From Acanthococcus lagerstroemiae (Eukaryota; Arthropoda; Insecta; Hemiptera; Eriococcidae): 64,000 bases of DNA. The notes beneath the pieces were generated by a model. It did not search any database, had not been told where the DNA came from, and was given only the letters and a program-made list of their open reading frames with translations. The position numbers and the translations under genes were made by a program. Numbering within the stretch: position 1 is the first letter of the stretch; every line of letters begins with the position of its first letter. This document shows, piece by piece, positions 34,701 through 47,345 of the stretch. The stretch lies in NCBI GenBank assembly GCA_031841125.1, contig CM063106.1, positions 1,612,001-1,676,000 of the forward strand, in the 5' to 3' direction.

Positions 34701-34980
34701 GATTGATTGACCAGATAACACGAGGCTCGGGAGTTGCCGTTTTTCCGATGAATAATGTAATGAAAGTCGCTCGTTGGCTGTTAGCGTTGCTTTGTGCTGG
34801 TGCGTACTTACGGCACAGGTTATGGATAATATTGCAGGAGTAGCGACGTAAGAGACGAAGTTTCTAGGTGGGCTCCGTATCGATCGGTTCCAGAAACTTT
34901 CCTGCAGGTCACAGGCGCCTAACCGGCGTACAATTCTCTCCCGGACTCCGCTCCCTCTTCTTACCCTAAATTATACAATC

Positions 34981-35020
34981 GTATACCATACCATACCGTA
35001 CCGTACCGTATCTTACAGTA
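34981..35020. repeat. (ATACC/GTACC)n pentanucleotide tract
   Basis: Roughly seven five-base units with ATACC to GTACC variation, then degenerate copies. Confidence 0.85.
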
Positions 35021-38000
35021 CCGCACTCGTAATGTATGTATACTTACTGCATTTTAGACAGTACTGTATTCCGGTGCATATGGTGCGTATACTTAGGTAC
35101 GTTTCAGCCGTGCTCGTAGGTTATTCGGCCGCTCAGTTTGTTTTTTTTCCAAGCAGAAAAATGGCCTTCTACTCACAGTGTGCTCGAGCATGACGCCTAC
35201 TCAGTTTCCCAATTATGTGTATGCGAGTGTATTAGGCCAAACCGTACAAAGTCGGGTATTCTACATCGTCCCATACATAGCTACATACTCACACAATTTC
35301 ACCGATAGTGAACCCCTGTGCAATTTCTGTACATACATATAACTGCGGTTTGCTACCCTTCCTGTCGACTTGGTTTCTAAAATGTAGAAAAATGGTCGCT
35401 GCGAGATGACTGCAAAAGTATTTGGCGGCACGGTTTCCAAGTCGCGTCGGCGAATTCGGATTGTAAATTTTAGTGGATCCCCATTCGGAATCAGCTTTAT
35501 CTTTATACATACAGTACGGGCCTCCGAAAAAGAAACATCGTCGGCTTTATCTCAAAGACATGAAATTTGGTATGCAAGTTCGTCAGGGCATAAGGACCAA
35601 TATGAAGTGTGGTGTCACATCGAAACCTTCTCTCGTCTGTCTATTTAATTTTTTTTTTTTTTGGGGGGGGGGGGGAGGCGAGATCAAATATTATAGTCGT
35701 TCTATTCAGAATTCTCGTAAAATTTCCTCCTTCTACGTATAAAAGTGGTCCGTGGTAATGAAAATTAAAAATATTTTCGTGGGAACTGTTTTCACGTAGC
35801 GGAACCGTACGTACGACGGGATGCCCGAAAAGAATTCCTATTTTGCCGAGATAAGAACCATCAAGTATTTGTATGTTGTTACGTGGTTATATAAAATATA
35901 TATTACGTACGCGTAGTATATTTATACTTGAATTCGTTTTTCAAGATTGTACAGAGGTCAGTTGAAATATTATTTCGATCCTCGTTCAACATTTTAGACT
36001 TTTACACGATATAATGATCTCAGTCGGAACGGGGATATTGTAAGCATCTCTTAAACGAATAGTGAATATCGTCATTGCAGACAGCGAATTATCCGCGTAT
36101 ACTTGTTAGAAGTGTGATATACTCAGTACTAAGGCTCCGTAACTAGAATCTTAGGTATTGTGGAAGATGTGTTTTGAACTACAGAATGAGAGGAACTCAA
36201 TTCTTGTGTAGGGTAAGAAATTAAACAGCCGTTGGTCCCAGGGGAGGAGGCTCCTCTGGCCTCCTTTGGCGTACGGCTCCATAATACTATTGTGTACTTG
36301 TGCGATTGTTTATAGGTACTTTTTGTATCGATTAAACATTGGCGTGTTCCTTACAACCGACACGAAAATGACCTTTAATAAATTATTTTCGATGCTCTAG
36401 GTACGAGCAGGGTTTCCATGGTTATAAAATCGACAACAATTTAAATCGAAAGGTTACATTGCCCTGCTCGGCGTCGAGAATACGTGTACGTGTCGTATTA
36501 CCGCCGAGAACAGTGACTTTCATCGCCTCTCCGACCATTATAATAGCGGAAATGGAAACACATTCCCTTAAATTTTTATGTGTCACCGCCTACTTTATTA
36601 TTAATTCGTAGTCCACATCCGTAATATGTACCTATAGCTATCTACCTACTAGCATAATTGCGAGTAATTGTCGAATCCGTCCGGCAGAGAAGAATTTTCA
36701 AGTTGTTAGACCAAAGACGATGGAAGTGCCAAACGAGGTAGAAGAGAAGCTGATGATACGGATTGATAAAGGACTCGATTCTTATTTACGTACACGGAGG
36801 CCACATTAACGGACAGCTTGAGGTGCGGGAAGGACAGGGTTCACTGAAGCGAAAGCGCCTCGAAGTTGACGACGAGTTTACCATTTGGGATAACTTTAGA
36901 GTCTTCCAAAATTTCCTTCTGCCACCTTCGACGCGCGTATTTTAAAAGTGAACCCGAATGAACTTGCTGACACTTGCCATTGTAGCCTCATGCGCCCATG
37001 TTGAGGGTAGCGAAAGGCAGATTTGATTTTTCACAGAGAATATTCGATCGCATGAGATAAGAAGTTTTCGAAAATATTCTAACCGTCTTCGAAAGATGTG
37101 TCCTCGTTTTTGTCCGCACGAGAGAGAAATATGTGTATCGCTTCCCTGCTTTTCCATTTAGCCGCTCGATATGTGGTCCCGTTCTCAGAGACGTCGTGAT
37201 ACACTGAGATATGGTTCAAAAAGACGAACGCAAGAATATGGGCTTAAAATTCATCCGTTTTCTCGGTAAAAGATAATCGAGCGTATTTCCCCAAAATGGC
37301 GATAAACACTAAAGCGGCTCCCATTCAGATTTGGATGCAATTCAGATCAGATTCCCGCGCATCGACCACTTCGAATACTCGAGATATAGGCGCGACGACT
37401 CACCTGTAGGCCTGCAGTTGAAGCCGCGTATGGTTTACAACTCCTTCGAGTGTCTGCATTTAGCTTTACGAACGAGTCGCAGTATCAATGACTCGAGTAT
37501 CCGCTCGAGTATTCGATGCGGAACTATAATTCGCGAATGTTCGAAATCTCGGTATCTCGAGGAGATTTTTAAGCGAGTGTCGCGAATGGAAATCCGAGAG
37601 AAAAGTCCACGCCGAGGTAAATAGACGGGTACCGAGTAGCGTGGTATTTTCACAAGATTCTGTTCAAACTGTCCCCTCCCTATTAATTAGATATTAATGG
37701 GTCATGCCGCCGACTATAATATATTTACCTAAAATTTACTCGATTACTCGTTCGAAAAAAGTTGAGTCGAAACTTCCGGCTGCTTCGATTTCGTGATAAT
37801 GCGATAGGTAGATTAGATACATACGTAGGTACCTACGGACTTTCAGGCGGCAACATCCGGGATGCAGGAAATATACGTCTATTGTTAGCGTAAACAAAAT
37901 ACATTTTTATTTGTTACGTACTTTTACGTGTAATTACAGTTCACCGGTGAGGAGTTTCGCTTCGGCGAGTTCAACATAAAATCAACTTCAACTGACGTTG

Positions 38001-40734
38001 AAACTGTACGGTTACGGTATTTAGTTGACAGAGCAGGGTATCTTCTCAATCACCGGAAAGCTGTCTAGATACCTTCGTTTGTTGGCGTATTATTTTATTT
38101 TTTCCCCCAACTTTTTGTGCGTGTCGCTCATTTATGCAACACGAACTAAGCGAATGAAAAATAGCCTATTCATCGCAATTCGTTAACAAATACGATTGGG
38201 TCCGATTTTTTCCCCTTGTTTTTTTAAGCAAACAAGTAGTTATTTTGAGGGTCTCGATTGAATACAAGGCCTACACTAGCTAAGAGCAATGAAACCAACG
38301 AGACTAATGACGCGGCATTTCCATATTAATAAAGGTTTCCGAAATATTTTGACTTGTATCTAGCGCGACTGATTTATAATCACCTAATGTAAAATTTCAC
38401 GACAATCGTGCACTATGTCGGAAGACGACGAATATCCGACGCGCAACTTTTGGAAGACATCGACGAATTTTAGAACTGAAGTCACTCCGGCAAACCTTTT
38501 CCGCCTTCTAGGTCCTTAGTTAGGAGAGGAAGAGAATAAATATCGAAATTTCGATGATATAGCCAGCGTAATTGTGTTCTAAATTATATCGTGCTTTAGA
38601 CAAAAATTGGAGCTATTTGAATTCTCCGCAAAGACAGGCTCTTAAAATCTTTTCGTAATTACCACAGAAAAGTCGTCGGTACCTACGTGAGAAATTAATC
38701 ATACTAACCTTTTACACTGAAAAGCCGAAATGTGAAATATTGTCGATAATTATTATTTTAGCGATCGACACTATAAGTTCTGCAAAAGCATATTACGCAA
38801 AAGGGACACTGATTTATTACCCACGAACCTGTTTCCTCACATTCATAGGTAGCTACTGATTTCTGAAAATTGTTTGTTATCCAACACTTTACCTGCTACA
38901 CGAGTAAAGTTGCGTCCTTTTGCGTTTTATTGCTATCGAAGAAACACTTTCATGGTACATTCAACTTTCCTCGAATTTTCACTCGTATAATTGATAAAGG
39001 AGTAGGAGCTCGAATCTTACCGAGTACATTTCTGGTATTCACTCGACAGTTTAAATTCAAAACCATGATCGGGAAGAGGAAGGGGAGAACATTCTAATGA
39101 AAAACATCCTAAATATCGAAATTACTTTCACATATCGACGGTGACGCGTGTTACCGGTAAATCGTGAAAGTCAGGAAATTCACGAAGAAACTAGGTATTT
39201 TATGAAAAGACGATCAGTTTCGGGGAAAGTATGAAAATCATTATTGCTAGGTAATTCACGTGAGCCCCAGTAATTTTATAAATTCGCGGAAGGGTTGTAG
39301 TAAAAGTACGAAATAAATTTGCCATACTCATAAAATAGATTGGCGAATGGGTTGTCGTATAAGTAAAAAGTATTAAATCAGCGGAAATATCATCAATTTT
39401 GATGAACTTTTCATGGCACAGTGAAAACTGGGATCGCGAATACAATTGTTTGAAGACTCTATTTGGCATACCAAAACGATAGAAGTTGTCTTAAGTTCTC
39501 TCCATTACGCAAAGTAATAATGAGCGAGCAATGTCTTTGCTCTATCAACATTGGGAATTAGAACTCTGACTGTATTCCCAATGTCTGGATTGGGAAAATT
39601 AGAATCAAATCGCTCCAGCATTTTCTTCACTCTCTTCCTTTTCACGTTCTTACTAACTGGCGTTCGTCATTGTACGAGTATATGAATCACCTAGTTAACG
39701 GATATAATCACGCATTATTACACACTCTCACTGATGAAACCAGTAATAACATGAACTGCCCAGTTTTTTCGTGAATTTACGGATTTCACGAATGGCCGAT
39801 AACATATACACATAATACGTAATATGTATATTCCTACCACACTTTTTGAATAAAACAACTAGGTAAATGTGGCCGAAATTTTGTACTTACGACGAGATTT
39901 TTTCACGTCGCCGTCGATATGTATTAGACTCTTAAGGTCGCTAAATTCGTGTTTAGCATCGTGCCAACTTCATCTTGAAAATGTAGCCCTCCATTAGAGA
40001 AGGAGGGATATGATTTTCACGAAACATCTTACAAAGAAGAAGTCGAATATAAGTACTAATGTAAGTAGCTAATGTGCGAACTGTAGTATAACACCCGGTA
40101 GCCAGGGATACGTGCACAGTAAGTACATATGTATTTTCCAACTTGTGCTAATACGTTTAGGTTAACACCGAATAAATGGTGACGATATTTTTAATAGAGC
40201 CAAATCGTAATTTAACGACTTTGTTTTTTATAATCGAGGTACATATTTGGTAAATTTAGACGTTACCCAGCATAAAAACAAATAAATACGCTAAAAATTG
40301 TACCCCTTCTTCTACTTCTGCGTTGTCTGCCAGCGAAGTCACTCAAATTTATCGCCGAGAGTTATTTTTAATCGTGATTTGCAAAAGTTGGCGTTGTTTT
40401 TTGTTTAAGTGTTATTCGGTGACACGAATGTAATTCAAAACGCTGTTCATCTATTTATGTAAAATTACCTATATCGTAATAATAATCAGACAACATATAC
40501 AATTTAAGTACATGTACATTTTTGAAAGCTCCTATACGAATACTCGTGTTTGAAAGAACAAAATTTGTCAAGTTTAACGAGAGAAATGTGAAAAGTATTC
40601 GATTCGTAACAAAATGACCTTCGATTCACCCGGTTCCTTTGGGAACTCGTGTAAATTGGAAATTAAGAAAAAAAAGTAGTAAGTACGTATACTTAACTCT
40701 ATATTTTTTTTAATGATTTTTTTTGTTGAAATTA

Positions 40735-40831
40735 TTCGTATATAGGCCGGTCCTTGAATATAAGCCGCACCCCACATTTTTAAATGTCATTTTCTGAAAA
40801 AAACTGCGGCTTATAATCGGAGATATACGGT
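40735..40831. mobile_element. small foldback repeat with ATATAAGCCGCA arms
   Basis: The left ATATAAGCCGCAC and right TGCGGCTTATAAT words are inverted, with outer CGTATATA-like ends. It is about 100 bp long. Confidence 0.5.
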
Positions 40832-41866
40832 AACTCCAAATTAACTCTTTAACAATGAGGAGATCCTGAACTGAGTTGTGATTCGATTCATTTTAAAATG
40901 AATTATACTAAACTCTCGGGCACTTCGTTGTCAACAGGAACAAACCTGATATTCGCAAAAATCCTAATTTTTCAGGAAAAGGAAAAATGAACCGATAACA
41001 ACACGGGATCATCTTACAGTAAAGCAAATGGGCGCGACCTGGTTTGTGTGTGAGGATGAGAGGGGGGGGGGAAGAGGTGAGGGTAAAAGTATCAAAATTA
41101 TGCTGAAAATTCTCTCGCTCGTGTAATTTCTCAATATTTTTTCAGGAGGCTTTCAAAGAGTTTGGAAGGTTTAAGCCCCCTAGCCCTCTTCCTTTTGCGC
41201 TTACGTCTTACTCTCAGGGTATTTTTCACTGACGCGCGACGGATTGCCTAATCGGGAAACAAATTTTGAACAAACTTACACATCGAGGCAAGGATCATTA
41301 GGGTGCAAGGAACCGGCAAATCATCATGTTTGATAATAACGCGCGTATCATGTTTATTCTCATCTGGCATTTGTTTCTGACTTCCGAATATTCGAGTATT
41401 TTTTATTCAATGAGTGCTAATTCGGTAACTGCTCGCTAATAATAAATACTCGAGCAATTCTTATCGCCACTCAACATAACGGTCTTAGTCGGTTATCGGT
41501 ACGAATTGTCAGATTCACAACGCGAGTTTCGACGCGATTTCGAAGAAGCTACTGCCTTGTGGTAGGCAACTGAATTAACATAACTGGCGACAGAATAGCA
41601 TATTTCGATCGCCGTGTTCTTTACCTCTAAATCGCGCACCCTTAACAACACCGTGTTTTGTTACATTATTTAATTTTGTACACTTGGCAAGAAACTCTTT
41701 TCGATAATTATTATCATTAATGTTTTCAATTAATTTTCATTTACAGACGGAATATAATGAAAAGAGATTAAAAGATACGGTGATCCAGCTATATAGTCAA
41801 CTTTCAGGTACCACCCTAAAATTTGATACGGTTTTTGCTTTCGTCAGAAACTTACACAAGTATATT

Positions 41867-43052
41867 GTTTAAGGGTGATTCTCCGAAAAATGGACAATTC
41901 AACGTGAACAAAAACAAAAAAAAAAAGAGGTTCCCTTTTCAAATTTTTTTCGTTGAAATCGATACTAAGGGTATTGAGAAACCATATTCCGGTACCGGCC
42001 AGGCTTAAATTTGATGGGGGGGGGGGGGGTAGAAAAAAATGGTCGTCCACGTTGAAAGACAAATTTTTCACGTTTACATAGTGTGATAAGATGAGGCTGT
42101 ACGATCACACAGCGGCACCGTGGGTTACAATCTCACGGATCACGGTTTTATGAAGTACCAAAAATTCGTCTAGGAAAGTAGTCTCTGCAAGAAAAAGATT
42201 TGAAGGCTGTTTCCACAGACTGCTTCTAAGTGTCGAAAGATTCACGTCCTTCAACGTGGATACAAGAAATACGCGAGTATCCAAGTTGAATAATATTTTA
42301 TGTCCACGTTTAAGGACAAAATCGCCTTTTTCCTTTTCCCATTGGATGAATATGCGGAGAATATTTGATACATGTTGCTGAATGTAATGTGGCCAACATT
42401 AGATATATTATTACGTTTTTACAAATTCCGAGCTGTAAATTCAATATGGCTGTTGATGTCCACGATGAAGGACACTTTTTTTTTTTAGAAACCATGATCT
42501 CAGCAATAAATGAGTATTTTAGCATACAAATTATCATTATTTCACAGAAGTTCTTACACAGCCTTCTAGAGGAAGTTATGAGGAAGTTATATGAGCATTT
42601 GAGAGAAGTTTATGCTTATAGTGGAACCCTACAGAGAGGTTTGAAAATTATCCACGTTGAAGGACATATCTCTTCCTAGACACAACTTTGAGGCATTCTA
42701 AAGGTCACTTAACTTGGTTAGAAAAAGATTGTAAGACCTATACCGTGTTGCCTCAACTTACCTCTTCAACAATAGAAAACAGTAGTTCCTGAATTTTATG
42801 TATTAAACCCTTCTAGCGAGCAAAAAAAAACGAAACTAGACCAGGTTGACACCCACGTTGATGGACATTTCAGGTGCATTTTCGATTTTCTAAGGATGTT
42901 CTGCTGAACTAGGGAGAGCTTTTACCACTGTCTCCATCAGAAGAGTTCATTTCCTCAATTTTGACATATTGCGCATAGTATTCTGATAATAAGTGGCAGA
43001 GTTACAGCCCATTTACATGAATTGTCCATTTTTCGGAGAATTACCCTTAAAC
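41867..43052. mobile_element. TIR element with six internal TGTCC...GGACA motifs
   Basis: Terminal inverted repeats of about 35 bp begin GTTTAAGGGTGATTCTCCG and continue AAAAATGGACAATTC; the right copy ends at 43052. The 1,186-bp interior has no recognisable transposase, so it is probably non-autonomous. A hyphenated palindrome close to TGTCCACGTTGAAGGACA recurs at 42045-42061, 42246-42260 (inverted), 42301-42318, 42457-42474, 42651-42666 and 42852-42867. The left terminal repeat itself contains GGACAATTCAACGTG, related to the inverted motif. Confidence 0.8.
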
Positions 43053-44564
43053 CATTTCAAGTATACCGCTGTATACTGGTAATAGAGTAAAACTTGACTG
43101 ATTTCAACCTCAAGGGATCAACATAATCATTCAGAATATCGAGCTCCAGGTAAGCCGCCTAAAATTCAGCACGACCAAGATGTCCACATGTCTGGATAAC
43201 GGGGCGACTTACCGACACGGTTGCCTATAAATTCACGTATTGTACCACCATTAATTTAAGGGATGAATACAGACGAAGAATTACTCTAGCGTTGGATTTG
43301 TGTGCTTGTGAGCCCATTTGGCGTGACAGTTTTGAAGGTTACATCTTGAACGAAATTACGTTGCTTCGAAATTTCAACAGCGAGCCGAACCGCGTTAGTA
43401 AATACACAATCATATTCGTACTTCGCTTCGTACGATTGAAATGTCGCGCCTAAGTACCTCCCCGACAGTTTCTATCTCGATCTTACATCCTACAAATTCA
43501 AGTGATCTATGGTTGTCGACAGCCGCCAGAAGCTGACAATCAAAATACAAATCTTTCAAATAAAATATCCTTATAAAAATTATTCCTCCCGAAATTAAAT
43601 ACATAAAAATATCATTAAAAAATCTCAATTATTATTATGTACCTATAGTTAGCAGTGAGCAGTGTAGTATCTCCAATTATGAAATACGTAACATTGAGAC
43701 TGTGCTCAGTTCGTTTAACATGACTCGTATCCACAGTGATTCCCGAAGAAGATAAATAACAAGAAAGTCCACGCGAGTATATTACCTTTCTTCGATACAC
43801 CTACTTATTATAATTGTTCATACTTGTTATACTTGTTGAGCAAAGTTTTCAAAAAATTGAATAAATTAACCAAATTTGATAAAATTATGCAAAGTGGATT
43901 AAAAATTCACTATCCTTAAGATTTTACAAAATTTTTCTTCAAAAGTTTCTCCGTAAACTCACGACCTGTACTCCACTCCAGTCCTGCTATCGTCGAAAGA
44001 AAAGTGCAATATCCAAGACTGGCAGCCTGAGAGACAGACAGATGATAAATAGACAGCGGGCAGATAGAGAGATAGTATAACATAATTTAGATTAAGATAT
44101 TAAGTTTACTCTGTCATCAGTGTGTTCTTCTACAAAAAATCATATAAATGGATCCCCACCCCAGTTTTTCAAAGCGGAAAAAAATGAAGGCCTGTACATA
44201 ACGTTAAGAACTTTTCTCTTCAGATAAGATCTGTGACAAAAGCTATGGAAATAGTACAACGGATAGTTATGTTTTCGTTTGTTTTTCTCTCCTGTAGTTC
44301 TTGACATTATTTGCTCCACTTCAGCTTTTGGCCAATAATCACTTCCAGGTACTTTATTTAAGATGCCTCCTCAATATCAATATTTTTTTACATTTGACCA
44401 TTGTAAAATTATACTGCCTTTTTTGGTTGTGAACTTCGTTTCTGTCAGACCCTCTGTAGGCCAGTGCAATATCGTCCGCGAAGCAAAATATCTTCCTACG
44501 CGTGTTCGTTATGGGCGTAACACGTTTGCGCAAATCGAGGGTAAAACTCGAAAAAAAAAAAAGT

Positions 44565-46221
44565 TAAGCCGAATTACGTCAAATTGCTGACTTTGTAAAC
44601 TCGGCAGAAATTTTGCCGAATTTATCAAATCATCAACTGGCTGCTGAATTTATAAAATCGGCAGATGGTTGCCGATTCCATAAAACAAGCAGGTGTATCG
44701 CATTTAAATGTAGACCTGCCTAATATTTCTTTTTCCTTTCTTTCTTTCTTATTTTTTCTGCTTTATCGCGTTCAATGACCATCTCCGAGTGAAGAATGAA
44801 ACAAGTTCATACACGTAAAATTGAATCATGCAGATGTTAAGTGTTGCACTTCTGATTTGATTACGATTATTCGCAATCATAACACTACCCAACAGATAAA
44901 AAACCGCATGAACGAGAGCAGCCGATTCTAGAAGTCTTTTTCACGCTGAATTCAATGCCGCTTTTTGTTTTTCTTAATTAGCTCTCCTTTTCCCGTAAAT
45001 TTATTCTGAATTATTTCCCGTAATTTCCCTCTCGTGTTTGAAATATTAGGGAATGTGGCCACATTGCATGTATCACAAAACAAACTCGCCAACATAGTGA
45101 CGCGTGTGAACGTATGTTTTGACATTTTGATATCGAGACGATCTAAACAGTTTCAGGAACAACAATGTTGAGGAAGGCGATCTCTTCAGTGAAAAAATAA
45201 CCTTTTCATTCCGGTATTACAGTTTATTGTTTCTTTTACGAGATGTAAGTGAACTAGATAAATGTGTTCCGACAATAAATTTGATAAATATGTTGTGTTC
45301 ATTAGAATTCAGTGCCCGAATATTCATGATAATCACAACGCTCGTTGTTGAATTGGAATAATACTTACGGAACACAGAGGGACAGAGAACAACACGGAAG
45401 TTTTCTCTCCCGTCAAAGACGAAGCTTATCGGTGATATCAGTTTAATACAACATCAGTGTGGCCACATAAAATACAACAATTTCTCATAATACAATTACA
45501 TTTCCCAGCAAACGTAAAACATGATTAGCTAACTGTGAGCGTGGTTAATATCATATTTGAATTCAGCGTGAAAAATACATTAAGAATCACCTATTTTCCT
45601 TCATGCGGTTTCCAAAAAATCTCGGTTTGTTGTGTAGTGTAATCTTTACGTTTTCCCCTGCCTTACCTCAGTGCTTTTTCATCGTTCTTCGTAGACAGGT
45701 ACAGTTTGTGTTACATTTAGTTCTTCGTACGTACGTGTAGTTTGTTTTACATTTTACTATGGATCAAGAGTGGATCTTGGACAAGGAAGCGCAGGGGTAC
45801 CGTAAGTGCTCCTGCCGTATGAAGTGTACCTCGAAAAATGTTCCTGCCACAAGCAGAAATTGGGCTGCAATTCTGCCTACCATCCAGAGCGCAAGTGTGA
45901 CAATTAAAAGATACCTAATTGTCGCCATTATTTGATGTTATTTAGATTCTGTCGTCATTATTTGCTATACTCAATTTATTTTATTATATTGTCGTGATTA
46001 TTATTTGATGTTACTGTGGTTCTGATGTGTTCATATAAATTTATTTGAAAATGTTCTCGGCATTTACCTTCCAGATGCAGTAGAAATATTGCCAATTTTA
46101 TAAAATAGGTGAAAAATTCTGCCAGTTTTATAAATTCAGCAGGCAGTTGCCGATTTGATAAATTCGACAAATTTTAGTTGCCGAGTTTACAAAGTCGGCA
46201 ATTTGACGAATTCGGCTTAAC
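44565..46221. mobile_element. foldback element with long GTTAAGCCGAATT arms
   Basis: The left arm (from GTTAAGCCGAATT; about 44565-44700) and the right arm (about 46070-46221) are inverted, diverged copies. They are built of internally repeated GCCGATTT(A)TAAA words. Further inverted similarity lies inside: AAACCGCATGAA and TTTTTCACGCTGAATTCAA at 44902-44955 against 45560-45613, and GTGGCCAC on both sides. The element is 1.66 kb; no target duplication was defined. Confidence 0.75.
45757..45909 (+). pseudogene. Cys-rich (CxC-type) coding relic inside the foldback element
   Basis: In one frame the stretch reads YRKCSCRMKCTSK. After a frame shift it reads CSCHKQKLGCNSAYHP and then ERKCDN followed by a stop. 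Together these resemble the Cys-rich tail (CxC repeats) at the C-terminus of some transposon-derived integrase/KRAB-A-like proteins in arthropods. The upstream part of the gene is absent. The break between frames marks it as a relic. Family assignment is tentative. Confidence 0.45.
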
Positions 46222-46307
46222 ACATATATTGTTACAGTACATACAGTACGATATTTCTGTTCTCGTTCAAGCAAGAGCATCGCTGGTGATAGTGTTGTAA
46301 TTTTTTA

Positions 46308-47345
46308 GACAAGGCACGGCAAAAAATGCTTGTCGGTGGACAACTATAAATTTCGTGAATGTAGAATCATGACCGACGGCACTGTTCATTACCGGTGTAC
46401 TAATAATAAATGTGGCGTAAATGTGTAGTAATTCCCGCTGGAAATTCAGTCGTGGACAAGTTAGGAGCGCACACTCACCAGTCATACTCCAATCACGATA
46501 TTGTGCTTGATGTTGTCCGAACAAAAGTAAAACGAAAAGCAGACGAAGAACCCCATACAAAACCAGCCTAAATAATCCGACGAGAAGTAGGGAATACGGA
46601 TACAGCAGGGATTTGTAGGATCACAACGATTTTCGGTTACTTCGAAGAGCATCATACGAACGGAAACGTAAGAAATATCCGAAACTGTCATTGATAGACG
46701 ATGTACAACACGTACGAGAGTTGCAGCTTACCCTCCAACACCGTGTGGGGGTTTCCATTCGGCATCATGACTTCTCATCCCCGGCGGCCTGTGATTATAT
46801 TCACTACGACAGATAACCTGAGCTTGTTGATGACTGCTAAGCATTGTTTTGGTGCCGGCACATTTTCATTCGCCCCAAAAATTTTTGAACAATTATACAT
46901 TCTACACGTATACAAAATCCCGTTTTATATTTCGATAGCGTTTTGCTTCCTACCAGATAAGAAAAAAGCGACATACTTAAAAATGTGGGGGAAATTCGAA
47001 TACTGTGCACTGATTTCTTCAATGCCGAACTTCAGCTCACCACTTTCTATTCTGACTTCGAACAAACTGTCCACGCTGCTGAGCGTCATTATCATCTCAA
47101 GTGCCACATAAAATGCTGTGATTTCCACATTGGCGAAGCGTGGTACCGACACCTACAGAAGCATGACGAATTCCGTAGAGCGTACATTGCTGCCTCAAAT
47201 TCAGATACTGGTAAATGGTTACGTTGGTTTTTTGGAGGATGTGTATGAAGCTTTCCAAACCTTACTAGCAGTAGCACCCACATCATCAATCGACGGGTCA
47301 CCCTTTACTGATTACATCTATCGCACGTATGTCTCAGGAAAAAAA
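46308..47345 (+). pseudogene. MULE-type transposase with FLYWCH zinc finger, frame-shifted
   Basis: Conserved blocks appear in order but in different frames. First is a FLYWCH-like finger (YKFRECRIMTDGTVHYRCTN, then NKCGVNV and GAHTHQ, 46350-46480). Next come MULE core blocks: GAGTFSFAPKIFEQLY and FCFLPDKKKATYL (46850-46985), TTFYSDFEQTVHAA then KCCDFHIGEAWYRHLQK (47035-47160), and a C-terminal block KWLRWFFG with VYEAFQTLLA and SPFTDYIYRTYVS (47205-47340). Stops and shifts separate the blocks. DFE and CxFH retain the MULE layout, but no continuous frame exists, so the copy is dead. It lies directly right of the foldback element. Confidence 0.82.

Larger units (their letters stand above)
25521..41866. 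other. no supported gene; presumed 5' intron or flank of the cpo-like gene
   Basis: RRM1 lacks its upstream coding exon, so much of this stretch is probably intron of the same gene. It contains a small foldback (25731-25833), the GGTAAC-rich MITE (26017-26679), an inverted repeat (27069-27543), a GT microsatellite (31690-31752), an ATACC/GTACC tract (34981-35020), a poly-T/poly-G tract (about 35648-35676) and a small foldback (40735-40831). The open frames of 60-129 codons have no recognisable domain. I could not identify a convincing N-terminal exon. Confidence 0.6.

Noticed and set aside
37331..37653. Overlapping open frames on both strands
   Set aside because: Neither frame resembles a known protein. 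The region is slightly richer in CGA/TCG words, which opens frames on both strands.
42740..42790. Minus-strand micro-exon ending in Glu-Glu before GTAAGT, as a candidate upstream cpo exon
   Set aside because: It lies inside the TIR element at 41867-43052, and the surrounding frame has no family resemblance.
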